A stretch of 64,000 nt of DNA from Arcobacter cryaerophilus gv. crypticus (GTDB lineage: Bacteria > Campylobacterota > Campylobacteria > Campylobacterales > Arcobacteraceae). The position numbers and the translations under genes were made by a program. A model generated the notes under the pieces. The model did not search any database and had not been told where the DNA came from. It saw only the letters and a list, made by a program, of their open reading frames with translations. Location: assembly GCF_002993025.1 (NCBI RefSeq), contig NZ_NXGI01000010.1, positions 1-64,000 of the forward strand, written 5' to 3'. Positions within the stretch are counted from its first letter, which is position 1. Each line of letters begins with the position of its first letter. Below, one piece after another: positions 17,511-25,436 of this stretch.

Positions 17511-18181
17511 TTACTATTGGTAGAAAAGATGGAAACATAGAAAAACTATCTTTAGCAAAAATAACTCAAAAAACAAAAGGTTTTCCTACTCATACAGTTA
17601 TTGGTGGTGAGTTTGCTGTAGCTCCTGATAGTGATGATATTGCCTTAAAAACTCTTTTGGGTTCTTGTGTTGCTTTAATGTTTTATGATAGAAAAAAGAA
17701 AATAAAAGCAATGAATCACTTTTTATTACCTGATACAAATGATAATTCAAATGATATGAAGTACGGACTATATTCAGTTGAAGCCATGCTAAATGAGATG
17801 TACAAACTAGGTTGCTCAAAATCTGATATTGTTGCTAAAATATCAGGTGGTGCTGATATTATGAATTTAAATCTAAAAAACTCAATAGGTTCAAGAAATG
17901 TTGAATTTGCAAAAGAATTTTGTCACAAAGAAGGGTTTAGAGTAATTTCTGAACATGTAAGAGGAGAGCATGGAAGGTTGATACTTCTTGCTGATAACTT
18001 TGAAACTTTTATTAAAGTTACTCAAAAAACTGAAACTGATAGTAAAATTCTATCAAATGAGAAATCATTACAAATTGAAATCTCTAAAGCTCCAGTTATC
18101 AAAGAGTACACAGGTGCAGTTGAGCTATTTGGTACAAATAATAAGAAAATTGAACAAACTATGGAAATTGAACTTTTTTAA
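17507..18181 (+). CDS. cheD: Chemoreceptor glutamine deamidase CheD
   Basis: A 224-residue protein with the CheD signature: catalytic Cys in LLGSCVALMFYD and catalytic His in KAMNHFLLPD, plus KISGGADIM and a G-x-R-N motif (IGSRNVEFAKEF). It deamidates receptor Gln to Glu and can bind CheY-P/CheC in other bacteria. It is longer than typical CheD (about 160): both an N-terminal 20 residues and a C-terminal tail of about 40 are extra and look low-complexity. It is coupled to cheR by a 4-base overlap and precedes cheB by 20 bases. Confidence 0.92.
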   Translation: MITIGRKDGNIEKLSLAKITQKTKGFPTHTVIGGEFAVAPDSDDIALKTLLGSCVALMFYDRKKKIKAMNHFLLPDTNDNSNDMKYGLYSVEAMLNEMYKLGCSKSDIVAKISGGADIMNLNLKNSIGSRNVEFAKEFCHKEGFRVISEHVRGEHGRLILLADNFETFIKVTQKTETDSKILSNEKSLQIEISKAPVIKEYTGAVELFGTNNKKIEQTMEIELF

Positions 18182-18201
18182 AAAATATTTTAGGATAAAA
18201 A

Positions 18202-19275
18202 ATGTACACAGTATTAGTAATTGATGATTCTGCCTCTATGAGACGAATTTTAAAAGATATGATAAGCTCTATTGATGAATTTGAAGTAGTTGCAGTTGCA
18301 AATGATGCTTACGAAGCTAGAGAAAAAATCAAAGAATACGAACCTGATTTAGTTACTATTGATATAAATATGCCAAAAATGGATGGAGTTACATTTTTAA
18401 GAAATCTAATGCGACTTCACTCTATGCCAGCAGTTGTAATTTCAGGGGAGAGTGTAAGAGGAAGCGATATTTTCGATGATGGTGCAGTTGGATTTATTCC
18501 TAAACCAAACTCTAGAGAGAGTATGGTATCTTTTGAATCAAGAATAAAAGATACACTTTTAAGCCTTACTTTTTTACTAAAAAGATATACACTAAAAAAA
18601 CCAGCTCCTTTGAAAAAAGATTATAAACCAACACAAACACCCAATTATAAAGTTCATCCAGATGAAGTTATTCCTCTAAGAGCTGCAAAATTTGGAGGAC
18701 AAAAAGTAATAGCAATTGGATCATCAACAGGCGGGGTTGAGAGTTTATTAAAAGTATTTAGTAGATTGCCTTCAGATTTACCACCAATTGTTATGACACA
18801 ACATATTCCGTATGGATTTTCAAACTCTTTTGCTTTAAGATTAAATGATCATTCAGCTGTTGAAGTTTGTGAAGCAAAAGATGGGCAGATATTAGAATTT
18901 GGTCATGCTTATTTAGCTCCTGGAAATATGCATTTAACTATTGAAAAAGTAGGAAATGAGCTAAGAACAAAGCTTCTTGACACAAAAAAAGTAAGTCAGC
19001 ATAAACCAAGTGTTGATGTATTATTTAGATCTGTAAACAATAGTGTAGGTGGAAGTGCCATGGCTGTTATGATGACAGGAATGGGAGATGATGGAACAAT
19101 TGCCATGAAAGAACTTTTTGATAATGGTGCATATACTATTGCACAAAATGAAGCTACTTGTGTTGTTTTTGGAATGCCTATGAAAGCTATACAAGCAGGA
19201 GCAGTAAAAGATATAGTTCCTTTAGATGAAATTGCTGATTATATAATAGCTTTTTCAAAAGGAAAAGTTAGATAA
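18202..19275 (+). CDS. cheB: Chemoreceptor methylesterase CheB, with REC domain
   Basis: A 357-residue protein. The N-terminal REC domain has acid pocket IDDS, phospho-Asp in DLVTIDINMPKMDG and Lys in FIPKP. A linker near 125-160 leads to the esterase domain with the Ser-His-Asp triad in IGSSTGGVESL, MTQHIPYGF and MMTGMGDDG. Phosphorylation by CheA activates demethylation, giving adaptation. Campylobacter jejuni CheB lacks the REC domain, so this full-length form is a difference within the phylum. Last gene of the che operon; a long hairpin follows. Confidence 0.96.
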   Translation: MYTVLVIDDSASMRRILKDMISSIDEFEVVAVANDAYEAREKIKEYEPDLVTIDINMPKMDGVTFLRNLMRLHSMPAVVISGESVRGSDIFDDGAVGFIPKPNSRESMVSFESRIKDTLLSLTFLLKRYTLKKPAPLKKDYKPTQTPNYKVHPDEVIPLRAAKFGGQKVIAIGSSTGGVESLLKVFSRLPSDLPPIVMTQHIPYGFSNSFALRLNDHSAVEVCEAKDGQILEFGHAYLAPGNMHLTIEKVGNELRTKLLDTKKVSQHKPSVDVLFRSVNNSVGGSAMAVMMTGMGDDGTIAMKELFDNGAYTIAQNEATCVVFGMPMKAIQAGAVKDIVPLDEIADYIIAFSKGKVR

Positions 19276-19323
19276 GAATGCATTTATAAGTAGAGCGTTA
19301 ATTTTTATAAATGTTCTATTCTT
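19274..19323. terminator. Long AT-rich hairpin after cheB
   Basis: Two nested arms pair: AAGAAT (19274-19279) with ATTCTT (19318-19323), and CATTTATAA (19281-19289) with TTATAAATG (19305-19313). The loop contains TAGAGCG. There is no clean T run, so it may be a weak terminator of the che operon. The rest of this 155-base gap holds only the xerH promoter. Confidence 0.4.
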
Positions 19324-19386
19324 AATAAATAAAAATATACTTAGTATTGAAAACTATAATTTTCAAACTAATATTAATATCTCTTT

Positions 19387-19395
19387 TGTTATACT
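19387..19395 (+). promoter_or_regulatory. Extended -10 promoter for xerH
   Basis: TGTTATACT carries an extended TG and the hexamer TATACT, 35 bases before the xerH ATG, after T-rich upstream tracts. An AGAGG ribosome binding site follows at 19421-19425. Confidence 0.5.
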
Positions 19396-19430
19396 TTCTT
19401 ATAAATTAATAAAAATATTTAGAGGTTCAT

Positions 19431-20483
19431 ATGAGATATGATTTAGATTTTAAAAACAACTTTAAAGACACGATTCTGTTTTGGATAGAGAGATTTATAA
19501 GATATAAATTAACAAGTCTATCAAATAGACAAGTATCAAATAAAGATAAACTAGCTTTTATTATTCAAAGTTTAGTAAAAGGTACAAAATCAATTGAAGA
19601 GCTTGATGCTTTAGTAAAAGAAGCTAGAAATATTGGATTAAATGGAATAAATACATATTTTAATCCTCTTTTAAAACTATATAACTATACAAATAATTTA
19701 GGTTTAGCTTCTCTTAAAGAGATTGATGAAGAGTTATTAAGTGATTTTTTAGCTAGTGAAACCAGTGCTCTATCAGATGCTTCCAAAAAAAACCATCGTA
19801 TCGCCCTACTATCTTTATTTTCGTACATAGATAAACAAAATGAAAATGAAGATGGAAGCTCATATTTATTCAAAATAGAGTTAAAAAATTGGGGTGGATT
19901 AAGTGGAAAAAGTGGTTCAAAACTCCCCTCTTTTATGAATAAAGATGAGATTGATAGATTTTTATCTGCTATTAATAATTTTGAATTTTCCAATAATACA
20001 GCTTATAGAAACCGACTTATTATAAAAATAATAATATATACAGGAATTAGGGTTAGTGAGATGTTAAATCTAAAATTAAAAGATATTTTTAACGAAAAAG
20101 ATGTTTATATGCTTCAAATTCGTGGAAAAGGAAATAAACCAAGAGTTGTTATGATTAAAAAAGACATTATTGAACATGAACTACAAAACTGGCTAACTCA
20201 AAGAGTTTGCAATAGTGATATTTTGGTTTGTAATCAAAAAGGTGAGAGATTAACTCAAGCTTATGTTAGTCGTATTGTTGAGAACATTTTAGTAAGTGCT
20301 GGTATTAGAAAAGAGAAGAATGGAGCACATATGCTACGTCATAGTTTTGCAACTTTACTTTACTCAAAACACCATGATTTAATACTTGTTCAAGAAGCTT
20401 TAGGTCATGCAGATATAAATACAAGCAGAATTTATACTCACTTTGATAAAGAAAGATTAAGAAAGACTACAGATATTTTTTAA
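19431..20483 (+). CDS. xerH: Tyrosine recombinase, XerH-like (chromosome dimer resolution)
   Basis: A 350-residue tyrosine recombinase. The N-terminal SAM-like core-binding domain (to about 150) is followed by the catalytic domain with the full residue set: Arg in TGIRVSEMLNLK, Lys in IRGKGNKPR, His-x-x-Arg in HMLRHSFATLL, His in LGHADINTS and the nucleophile Tyr in RIYTHF. Campylobacter and Helicobacter use one recombinase, XerH, at difH instead of XerC/XerD, and the size (about 350-360) fits that family. It has its own promoter and no att-like or phage genes beside it, arguing against an integrase. A XerC-type function cannot be fully ruled out by reading. Confidence 0.8.
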   Translation: MRYDLDFKNNFKDTILFWIERFIRYKLTSLSNRQVSNKDKLAFIIQSLVKGTKSIEELDALVKEARNIGLNGINTYFNPLLKLYNYTNNLGLASLKEIDEELLSDFLASETSALSDASKKNHRIALLSLFSYIDKQNENEDGSSYLFKIELKNWGGLSGKSGSKLPSFMNKDEIDRFLSAINNFEFSNNTAYRNRLIIKIIIYTGIRVSEMLNLKLKDIFNEKDVYMLQIRGKGNKPRVVMIKKDIIEHELQNWLTQRVCNSDILVCNQKGERLTQAYVSRIVENILVSAGIRKEKNGAHMLRHSFATLLYSKHHDLILVQEALGHADINTSRIYTHFDKERLRKTTDIF

Positions 20484-20558
20484 CTTAATATTGTTTTATC
20501 AATAATTGGATAAAATAACAACTTTATTATAAAATTAATACATTTTTGGAGATTGAAA

Positions 20559-21674
20559 TTGATTGAAATTGACTATTATGAGCTTTTGGAGATTGAAAAA
20601 ACATCTGATAAAGCAACAATAAAAAAAGCATATAGAAAACTAGCTATGCAGTATCATCCTGATAAAAACCCAAACGACAAAGAAGCTGAAGAGAAATTTA
20701 AAACTATAAATGAAGCTTATCAAGTTTTAAGTGACGATGATAAAAGAGCTTTATATGATAGATATGGAAAAGCTGGTTTAGAAGGTCATGGTGGAAGAAG
20801 TTCTGGTTTTGGTGGTGGGTTTGATGATTTAGGTTCTATTTTTGAAGAGATGTTTGGTTTTTCAAGAAATCATAGCAAAAAAGAGAGAAAAACTTATAAC
20901 TATAATCTTGATACTGCCGTTGAAGTTAAATTAGAGTTCAATGAAGCAGTATTTGGTTGCAAAAAAGAGATAAACTATAAATATAAAACAGCTTGTAAGC
21001 CTTGTAATGGAACTGGTGCAAAAGATAGTAAGATTGAAAACTGTAAAACTTGTGGTGGAGTTGGACAAGTTCATACAAGACAAGGTTTTATGACATATGC
21101 ACAAACATGCCCTACTTGTAGCGGAAGCGGACAATCAAAAGCAAACTCTTGTAAATCATGTAATGGAAATGGTTTTGAAGAGATTAAAGGAAATTTCACT
21201 GTTGATATTCCAGAAGGTGTAAATGATGGAATGAGAATAAGAGTTTCAAATAAGGGAAATATAGCACCAAATGGTCAAAGAGGAGATCTGTATCTTCAAA
21301 CAAAAGTAAAAGAAGATAGTCACTTTGTAAGACATGATGATGATATATATTTTGAAGCCCCTATTTTCTTTACTCAAGTAGCTTTAGGAGCAAAAATAAA
21401 AATTCCTAGCTTAAAAGGTGAATTAGAGCTTGAAATACCAAAAAATGCAAAAGATAAACAACAGTTTACTTTTAAAAATGAGGGAGTAAAAAGTGTTCAA
21501 GGATATGGAAAAGGTGATTTAATTGTTCAAATAAAAATAGAGTATCCAAAAACTTTAACAAACGAACAAAAAGAGCTTTTAGAAAAACTACAAGATAGCT
21601 TTGGGGTAGAAAGTACTCCTTCTGAAATAAAATTTGAAGGAATGTTTAACAAAGTTAAAAAATGGTTTTCATAA
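20559..21674 (+). CDS. dnaJ: Chaperone DnaJ (Hsp40)
   Basis: A 371-residue co-chaperone of DnaK: J domain (residues 1-70, HPD in YHPDKNP), Gly/Phe-rich linker (GHGGRSSGFGGGFD), zinc centre with four C-x-x-C-x-G-x-G repeats (CKPCNGTG, CKTCGGVG, CPTCSGSG, CKSCNGNG, near 143-208) and the C-terminal substrate-binding domains. I choose TTG 20559: the GGAG at 20548-20551 gives a 7-base spacing, while the in-frame TTG at 20553 would be only 1 base from it. The two starts arise from a TTGAAATTGATTGAAATTGA tandem. Confidence 0.96.
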   Translation: MIEIDYYELLEIEKTSDKATIKKAYRKLAMQYHPDKNPNDKEAEEKFKTINEAYQVLSDDDKRALYDRYGKAGLEGHGGRSSGFGGGFDDLGSIFEEMFGFSRNHSKKERKTYNYNLDTAVEVKLEFNEAVFGCKKEINYKYKTACKPCNGTGAKDSKIENCKTCGGVGQVHTRQGFMTYAQTCPTCSGSGQSKANSCKSCNGNGFEEIKGNFTVDIPEGVNDGMRIRVSNKGNIAPNGQRGDLYLQTKVKEDSHFVRHDDDIYFEAPIFFTQVALGAKIKIPSLKGELELEIPKNAKDKQQFTFKNEGVKSVQGYGKGDLIVQIKIEYPKTLTNEQKELLEKLQDSFGVESTPSEIKFEGMFNKVKKWFS

Positions 21675-21700
21675 ATTGAAAATATACACAAGGAGCATGA

Positions 21701-22297
21701 ATGAAATTTGAATACGTTGGATATAGACCTGTTATTAGCCACCATGGAATTACTTTTAAGCAAGGGAAAGATGATAAATTTATTTATTTACCTTATGTTT
21801 ATGAAATTTTAAATGCATTAAATCATGAATATACAGCAAATAAGAATAAATATTCAAATAGTATAAATCTTGATAATTCAAATATTGATAAATTATATAA
21901 AGTTGTTGAAACATATTTTCCAGATATTGAAAAATCTATAGAAGATAAGCTCAAAAAATATAAAGAACATTTAGAAGAAGAGAGAGAAGATATAATTTCA
22001 AGACCACACTTGAGTGATATAGAAAAAAATATATTTCTTACAAATCTTGATTTAATGAAAAATTATAGAGTAAATAGGGCAAAAAACAAAATATTCTATT
22101 ATTTTACAATAGCAACTATTGTAGAAGTAATAAAAGAAAAAAGAATTAAAGAAATAGATATTCCATATCACAATAAATTTTGGCATGTTTTAAACACTCT
22201 TCAAGGTGTTTTGAGTTCTGAAAAAATATCTAGTAATATAAAAGCTGTATATTTAGATACAAAATTAGAGCTTAAATTTACTACATCGTTATCTTAA
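21701..22297 (+). CDS. Hypothetical protein, not recognised
   Basis: A 198-residue soluble protein with an AAGGAGC ribosome binding site, 26 bases after dnaJ, so probably in the same transcript. It starts MKFEYVGYRPVISHHGITF, continues with a long Lys/Glu-rich helical region (about 70-120, with KYKEHLEEEREDI), and ends with mixed helices and strands. No signal peptide, membrane segment or catalytic motif is visible. The opening, with a His pair beside Gly, looks conserved, but I do not know the family. Its 3' end overlaps the converging gene on the other strand by 4 bases. Confidence 0.7.
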   Translation: MKFEYVGYRPVISHHGITFKQGKDDKFIYLPYVYEILNALNHEYTANKNKYSNSINLDNSNIDKLYKVVETYFPDIEKSIEDKLKKYKEHLEEEREDIISRPHLSDIEKNIFLTNLDLMKNYRVNRAKNKIFYYFTIATIVEVIKEKRIKEIDIPYHNKFWHVLNTLQGVLSSEKISSNIKAVYLDTKLELKFTTSLS

Positions 22298-22790
22298 AAC
22301 TGCTTAATAATATCAAGATTTTTTTTATCTAAATCTTGATATTTTTCCATTATATTTTTATATTCCAATTCATAATTTTTATATAAAAAAGAGTATTTTT
22401 CTTCATTTTTATACTTATTAGAGCCTTTTTTTGAGCTTGAAGATAATGCACTTATAAAATCAAAAGAGTTTACTTCGAGTAAAATATCATCTAAATCTTC
22501 TTTCCTAAAACTGTATCAAATAAAATATTTGCTAATTTTTCATCACTTGTAAAAAGTGTAGTTAATCTAAGATTTTTTGCTAAATCTTTTTTCTCAACAT
22601 CTTTAAAAAGCTCATCAATCTCTTTTAGTGTAATTCCATTTATATTAAAAAAGGTCAATGAGTCATCTCTTTTTTTATCTTTATTTAATATATTTTCAAC
22701 ACTATTTGAAAATATATTGTCTATATCTTTTTCTAAAATATTGTTTGTATTTGTTTTCAATATTAAAATATCATAGTTTGAGTTTATCAT
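22294..22790 (-). pseudogene. Hypothetical gene with a frameshift (broken, or -1 programmed)
   Basis: From ATG at 22790 one frame runs 99 residues to TAG at 22491-22493, ending LFDTVLGKKI. Exactly there the -1 frame opens and continues 68 codons (EDLDDILLEVNSFDFISAL ... KKNLDIIKQF) to TAA at 22294-22296. That second part has no start codon near its beginning, an upstream TGA only a few codons before, and codon use like its neighbours, so it reads as the other half of one protein of about 165 residues. The junction is GGAAAGAAG, containing an A-AAG slip site. The protein is soluble, Asp/Lys-rich and of unknown function. It starts 3 bases after the small membrane gene. Confidence 0.6.
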
Positions 22791-22793
22791 TTA

Positions 22794-22982
22794 TTAAAAC
22801 CAAAATATAAAAAATGTTGCAATATTTGAAATCAAAATTGCAAAAAGTATAGATATCTTTGTAGAGTTATTTTCTACAAAAATAAACTTATTTGATAATT
22901 TATTTGTTACATAAATAGCCGGAGAGAGGCAAAATGCAATCAATGCCAAAACAAAAACAGAATATATAACAACATCTATCAT
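22794..22982 (-). CDS. Small two-helix membrane protein, unknown function
   Basis: A 62-residue protein with two clear membrane segments (about 2-26 and 41-61) and a short basic/polar connector (TNKLSNKFIFVENNSTK). ATG at 22982 is preceded by AAAGGG at a good distance. It is followed 3 bases later by the frameshifted gene, so they likely form a pair. Nothing identifies a function. The reading is supported by its ribosome binding site, tight spacing and clean hydrophobic pattern rather than by homology. Confidence 0.6.
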   Translation of the reverse strand: MIDVVIYSVFVLALIAFCLSPAIYVTNKLSNKFIFVENNSTKISILFAILISNIATFFIFWF

Positions 22983-23056
22983 AAAAAATACCCTTTATTG
23001 AAATATTATATAAAATATAACGAAAATAAAAACAAAATCCATTAATTTATATCAAG

Positions 23057-23881
23057 CTAAATACAATTGTCTTTTTTTGATAAAAACTTAAGTTCATCAC
23101 AAGAAAATCCAGCTTCTTTTCTAGCACTAAAATTCAAATCCATTTTTCTTTTAGTGCTACCTGGAAAAACCTTTTCTATGGCTTCAAAATAAGCAACTTC
23201 TGGATTGCACCCTACTTTTTCACACTCATATTTAAACCAGAAATCGCCTTTTTTTACATGGCTTATCTCTTCTTCTAAAATAATTTTTAAAGCCTCTATT
23301 AACTCAATATTAAATTCATCTTTGTTTGAGTTTAGTTTTTCCATAATTTTTGGATTTTGATCAAGACCATTTGCCTCTAAATACCTAGGAATACATGCCA
23401 TACGACTTAATAAATCAGGAGTTTGTTGCATAGCTTCAAATAGATTTTTATGTACTTCAAATTCTCCATAAAAACCATTTAACTTTTTTAATAATTTTTC
23501 TAACATCAAAAAATGTCGAATCTCATCACTAGCAACTTCTAGCCAATCTTTATAAAATTCAAAAGGCATATTTTGGTATCTTAAAGCTGCATCTAAAGCT
23601 AAATCAACAGCACTATACTCAATATGTAAAATAGTGTGTATTAAATATTTTTTTCCCTCTTTCGTTTTAAAGTTTTTAATTGGAGGAAGTTCTGTTGGTT
23701 TTACTATAGATAAAAAATCAGCATAAGATGGATTTTGTATATCTAAAGCTCTATAATTATGATTAAAAATAAGCTTATTTTCTAAAAAAAGTTTATAAAA
23801 TTTATCAAACTTTATAAACTTTTCTTTTGGTAATTTTGTGAGTAAAATATCCTCTAAAATTGTGAAATAATCCATGTACAT
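23057..23881 (-). CDS. DUF455-type ferritin-like protein
   Basis: A 274-residue all-helical protein with the ferritin-like di-metal pattern: Glu in HIEYSAVDLALDAALRY (about 104), E-x-x-H in ASDEIRHFLMLEKLL (about 140) and E-x-x-x-H in LEEEISHVKKGDFWF (about 215). These match the DUF455 family (PF04305), whose members probably bind two irons and are suspected oxidoreductases; a tRNA hydroxylase (MiaE-like) relation has been suggested for the fold. Two in-frame ATGs, at 23881 and 23875, are possible. The AAGG ribosome binding site sits 3 bases from the first and 9 from the second, so the second is at least as likely. Divergent from the MBL gene. Confidence 0.85.
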   Translation of the reverse strand: MYMDYFTILEDILLTKLPKEKFIKFDKFYKLFLENKLIFNHNYRALDIQNPSYADFLSIVKPTELPPIKNFKTKEGKKYLIHTILHIEYSAVDLALDAALRYQNMPFEFYKDWLEVASDEIRHFLMLEKLLKKLNGFYGEFEVHKNLFEAMQQTPDLLSRMACIPRYLEANGLDQNPKIMEKLNSNKDEFNIELIEALKIILEEEISHVKKGDFWFKYECEKVGCNPEVAYFEAIEKVFPGSTKRKMDLNFSARKEAGFSCDELKFLSKKDNCI

Positions 23882-23931
23882 TAACCTTTTTTTAGATATA
23901 ATGAAACAATTTTAGCAAATTAAGGTTTAAA

Positions 23932-24528
23932 ATGGAAATCAAAGTTCATCCTATGGGTGATTATGCCACAAATTGTTATATTGTTACTATCGATAATAAA
24001 GATTTTATAATTGACCCTGGTGTAAACGCTACTGCTTGGATTAAGCAAAATATTAAAAATCCAGTTGCTGTTTTAAATACACATGGACATTTTGATCATA
24101 TTTGGTCAAATCAAGAAGTAAAAGAGCTTTTTAATATAAAGCTTTATACTCCAAAAGATGATGAATTTATGTTAACTTTAAACCCATATAATTTAGGAAT
24201 GCCTCATTCAAAGGCAGATATTTTAGTAAATCCAGATGAAGAAATTGAAATTGAAGGTGTAAAAGTAAAATTTCACCATTTTCCTGGACATACTCCTGGA
24301 TGTAGTATGATTGAAATAAATAAAACATTTTTTAGTGGAGATTTTATCTTTAAAGGAACTATTGGAAGATTCGATTTTCCAAATTCAAGTTCAACACAGA
24401 TGAAAAAAAGCTTAAATAAAATTTTAAAATGGAAAGATAATTATAATATTTATCCAGGACATGGTGATAAAACTACTCTTTTTAATGAAATTGACAATAT
24501 TACTATATGGGAAAAACATATAAAATGA
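23932..24528 (+). CDS. Metallo-beta-lactamase-fold hydrolase (glyoxalase II-like)
   Basis: A 198-residue protein with the MBL metal ligands in order: HGHFDH (about 59-64), a His in FPGHTPG (about 125), Asp in FFSGDFIF (about 146) and a final His in YPGHGDKT. The YATNCYIV start and the absence of a C-terminal helical extension place it with the short YcbL/GloB-like hydrolases that cleave thioesters such as S-lactoylglutathione or related compounds. Substrate not determinable. Its stop overlaps the next ATG by 4 bases (ATGA). Confidence 0.9.
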   Translation: MEIKVHPMGDYATNCYIVTIDNKDFIIDPGVNATAWIKQNIKNPVAVLNTHGHFDHIWSNQEVKELFNIKLYTPKDDEFMLTLNPYNLGMPHSKADILVNPDEEIEIEGVKVKFHHFPGHTPGCSMIEINKTFFSGDFIFKGTIGRFDFPNSSSTQMKKSLNKILKWKDNYNIYPGHGDKTTLFNEIDNITIWEKHIK

Positions 24529-25427
24529 GAAATTTCTATGAAACTATCACTCAATTATCTCATAAGCTATCAATAAGCGAAAAACAAGAGATTTTTGATG
24601 ATATTTTTGAATTTCTACAGTTTAATTTTCATATAGATTCATTAAAAATTTATCTTAAGAAAAATGGTATTTCAAGTAGTGTTTTTGATAATTCAGATCA
24701 AGAAAATTCACCATTTTATTATACATATAAAACAAAACTTACAAATAGTCTTGAGCTTACTTTCGGAATTATTTTTAAAAATAAAGATAAGCTAGATAAT
24801 TTAAAAAAAGATACTACAAATATTAATATTTCACTAGATATTTTATCTATGAATATCTATACAAAACATTTAGAAAATACTATCTCTGATATTTTGATTA
24901 TAGATTTATTAACAGGGTGCTATAATAGAACCTATTTAAATCATTACATAAGATCTATTTTCAGTTTGGCTTTGAGAGAAGAAAAAAAAATAGCATTTTT
25001 AAAAGTTGGTGTTGATCACTTTAAAGCTGTTTTAGATGAATTTAACTATGAAATTGGTGATAGGGTAATAAAACAATTGGCACAAGTTTTACAAGCTGGA
25101 ACTAGAGATTCTGATTTAGTAATAAGAGTTTCAAATGATGCTTTTTTGGTTTTGCTTCAAAATATACAAGAGGAAGAAAATGCTGTTTTTGTTGCAAATA
25201 AGCTAATAGATGCTTTTAAAAAAGAGAAGATAGTTATAAACCCTGATACTAATCAAATTTTAATGAAAACAATCTGTGTTGGAATTACATTTTATCCAAA
25301 AGATGGAGAAGATTTAGATACAATAATCAAAAAGTCAGATATAGCAATTAGAGAAGCTAAAAATAAAGGTAGAGGTATTGCATTCGTATTTAGTGAAGAT
25401 GAAACAGCTAAGATTGAACTTTTTTAG
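24525..25427 (+). CDS. Degenerate GGDEF-domain protein (first of a tandem pair)
   Basis: A 300-residue protein. ATG 24525 gives an ATGA coupling with the MBL gene, better than an in-frame ATG 18 bases upstream. Residues about 1-120 have a GAF-like mix without a motif I can name. From about 125 a GGDEF fold is clear (LLTGCYNRTYLNHYI, HFKAVLDEFNYEIGDRVI, and the closing AIREAKNKGRG). The active-site loop reads R-V-S-N-D-A-F where active cyclases have G-G-D/E-E-F, and no I-site RxxD precedes it. It is therefore probably not a cyclase; it may bind nucleotide or a partner. It is clearly paralogous to the next gene. Confidence 0.85.
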   Translation: MRNFYETITQLSHKLSISEKQEIFDDIFEFLQFNFHIDSLKIYLKKNGISSSVFDNSDQENSPFYYTYKTKLTNSLELTFGIIFKNKDKLDNLKKDTTNINISLDILSMNIYTKHLENTISDILIIDLLTGCYNRTYLNHYIRSIFSLALREEKKIAFLKVGVDHFKAVLDEFNYEIGDRVIKQLAQVLQAGTRDSDLVIRVSNDAFLVLLQNIQEEENAVFVANKLIDAFKKEKIVINPDTNQILMKTICVGITFYPKDGEDLDTIIKKSDIAIREAKNKGRGIAFVFSEDETAKIELF

Positions 25428-25436
25428 GTAAGATTG

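Noticed and set aside
19431-20483. Phage or genomic-island integrase
   Set aside because: No att-like repeats, tRNA or phage genes nearby; size and motifs fit a housekeeping Xer recombinase.
20551-20572. Short tandem TTGAAATTGA repeat as a repeat element
   Set aside because: Only two copies, spanning the dnaJ start; it creates two start codons but is not a dispersed repeat or CRISPR unit.
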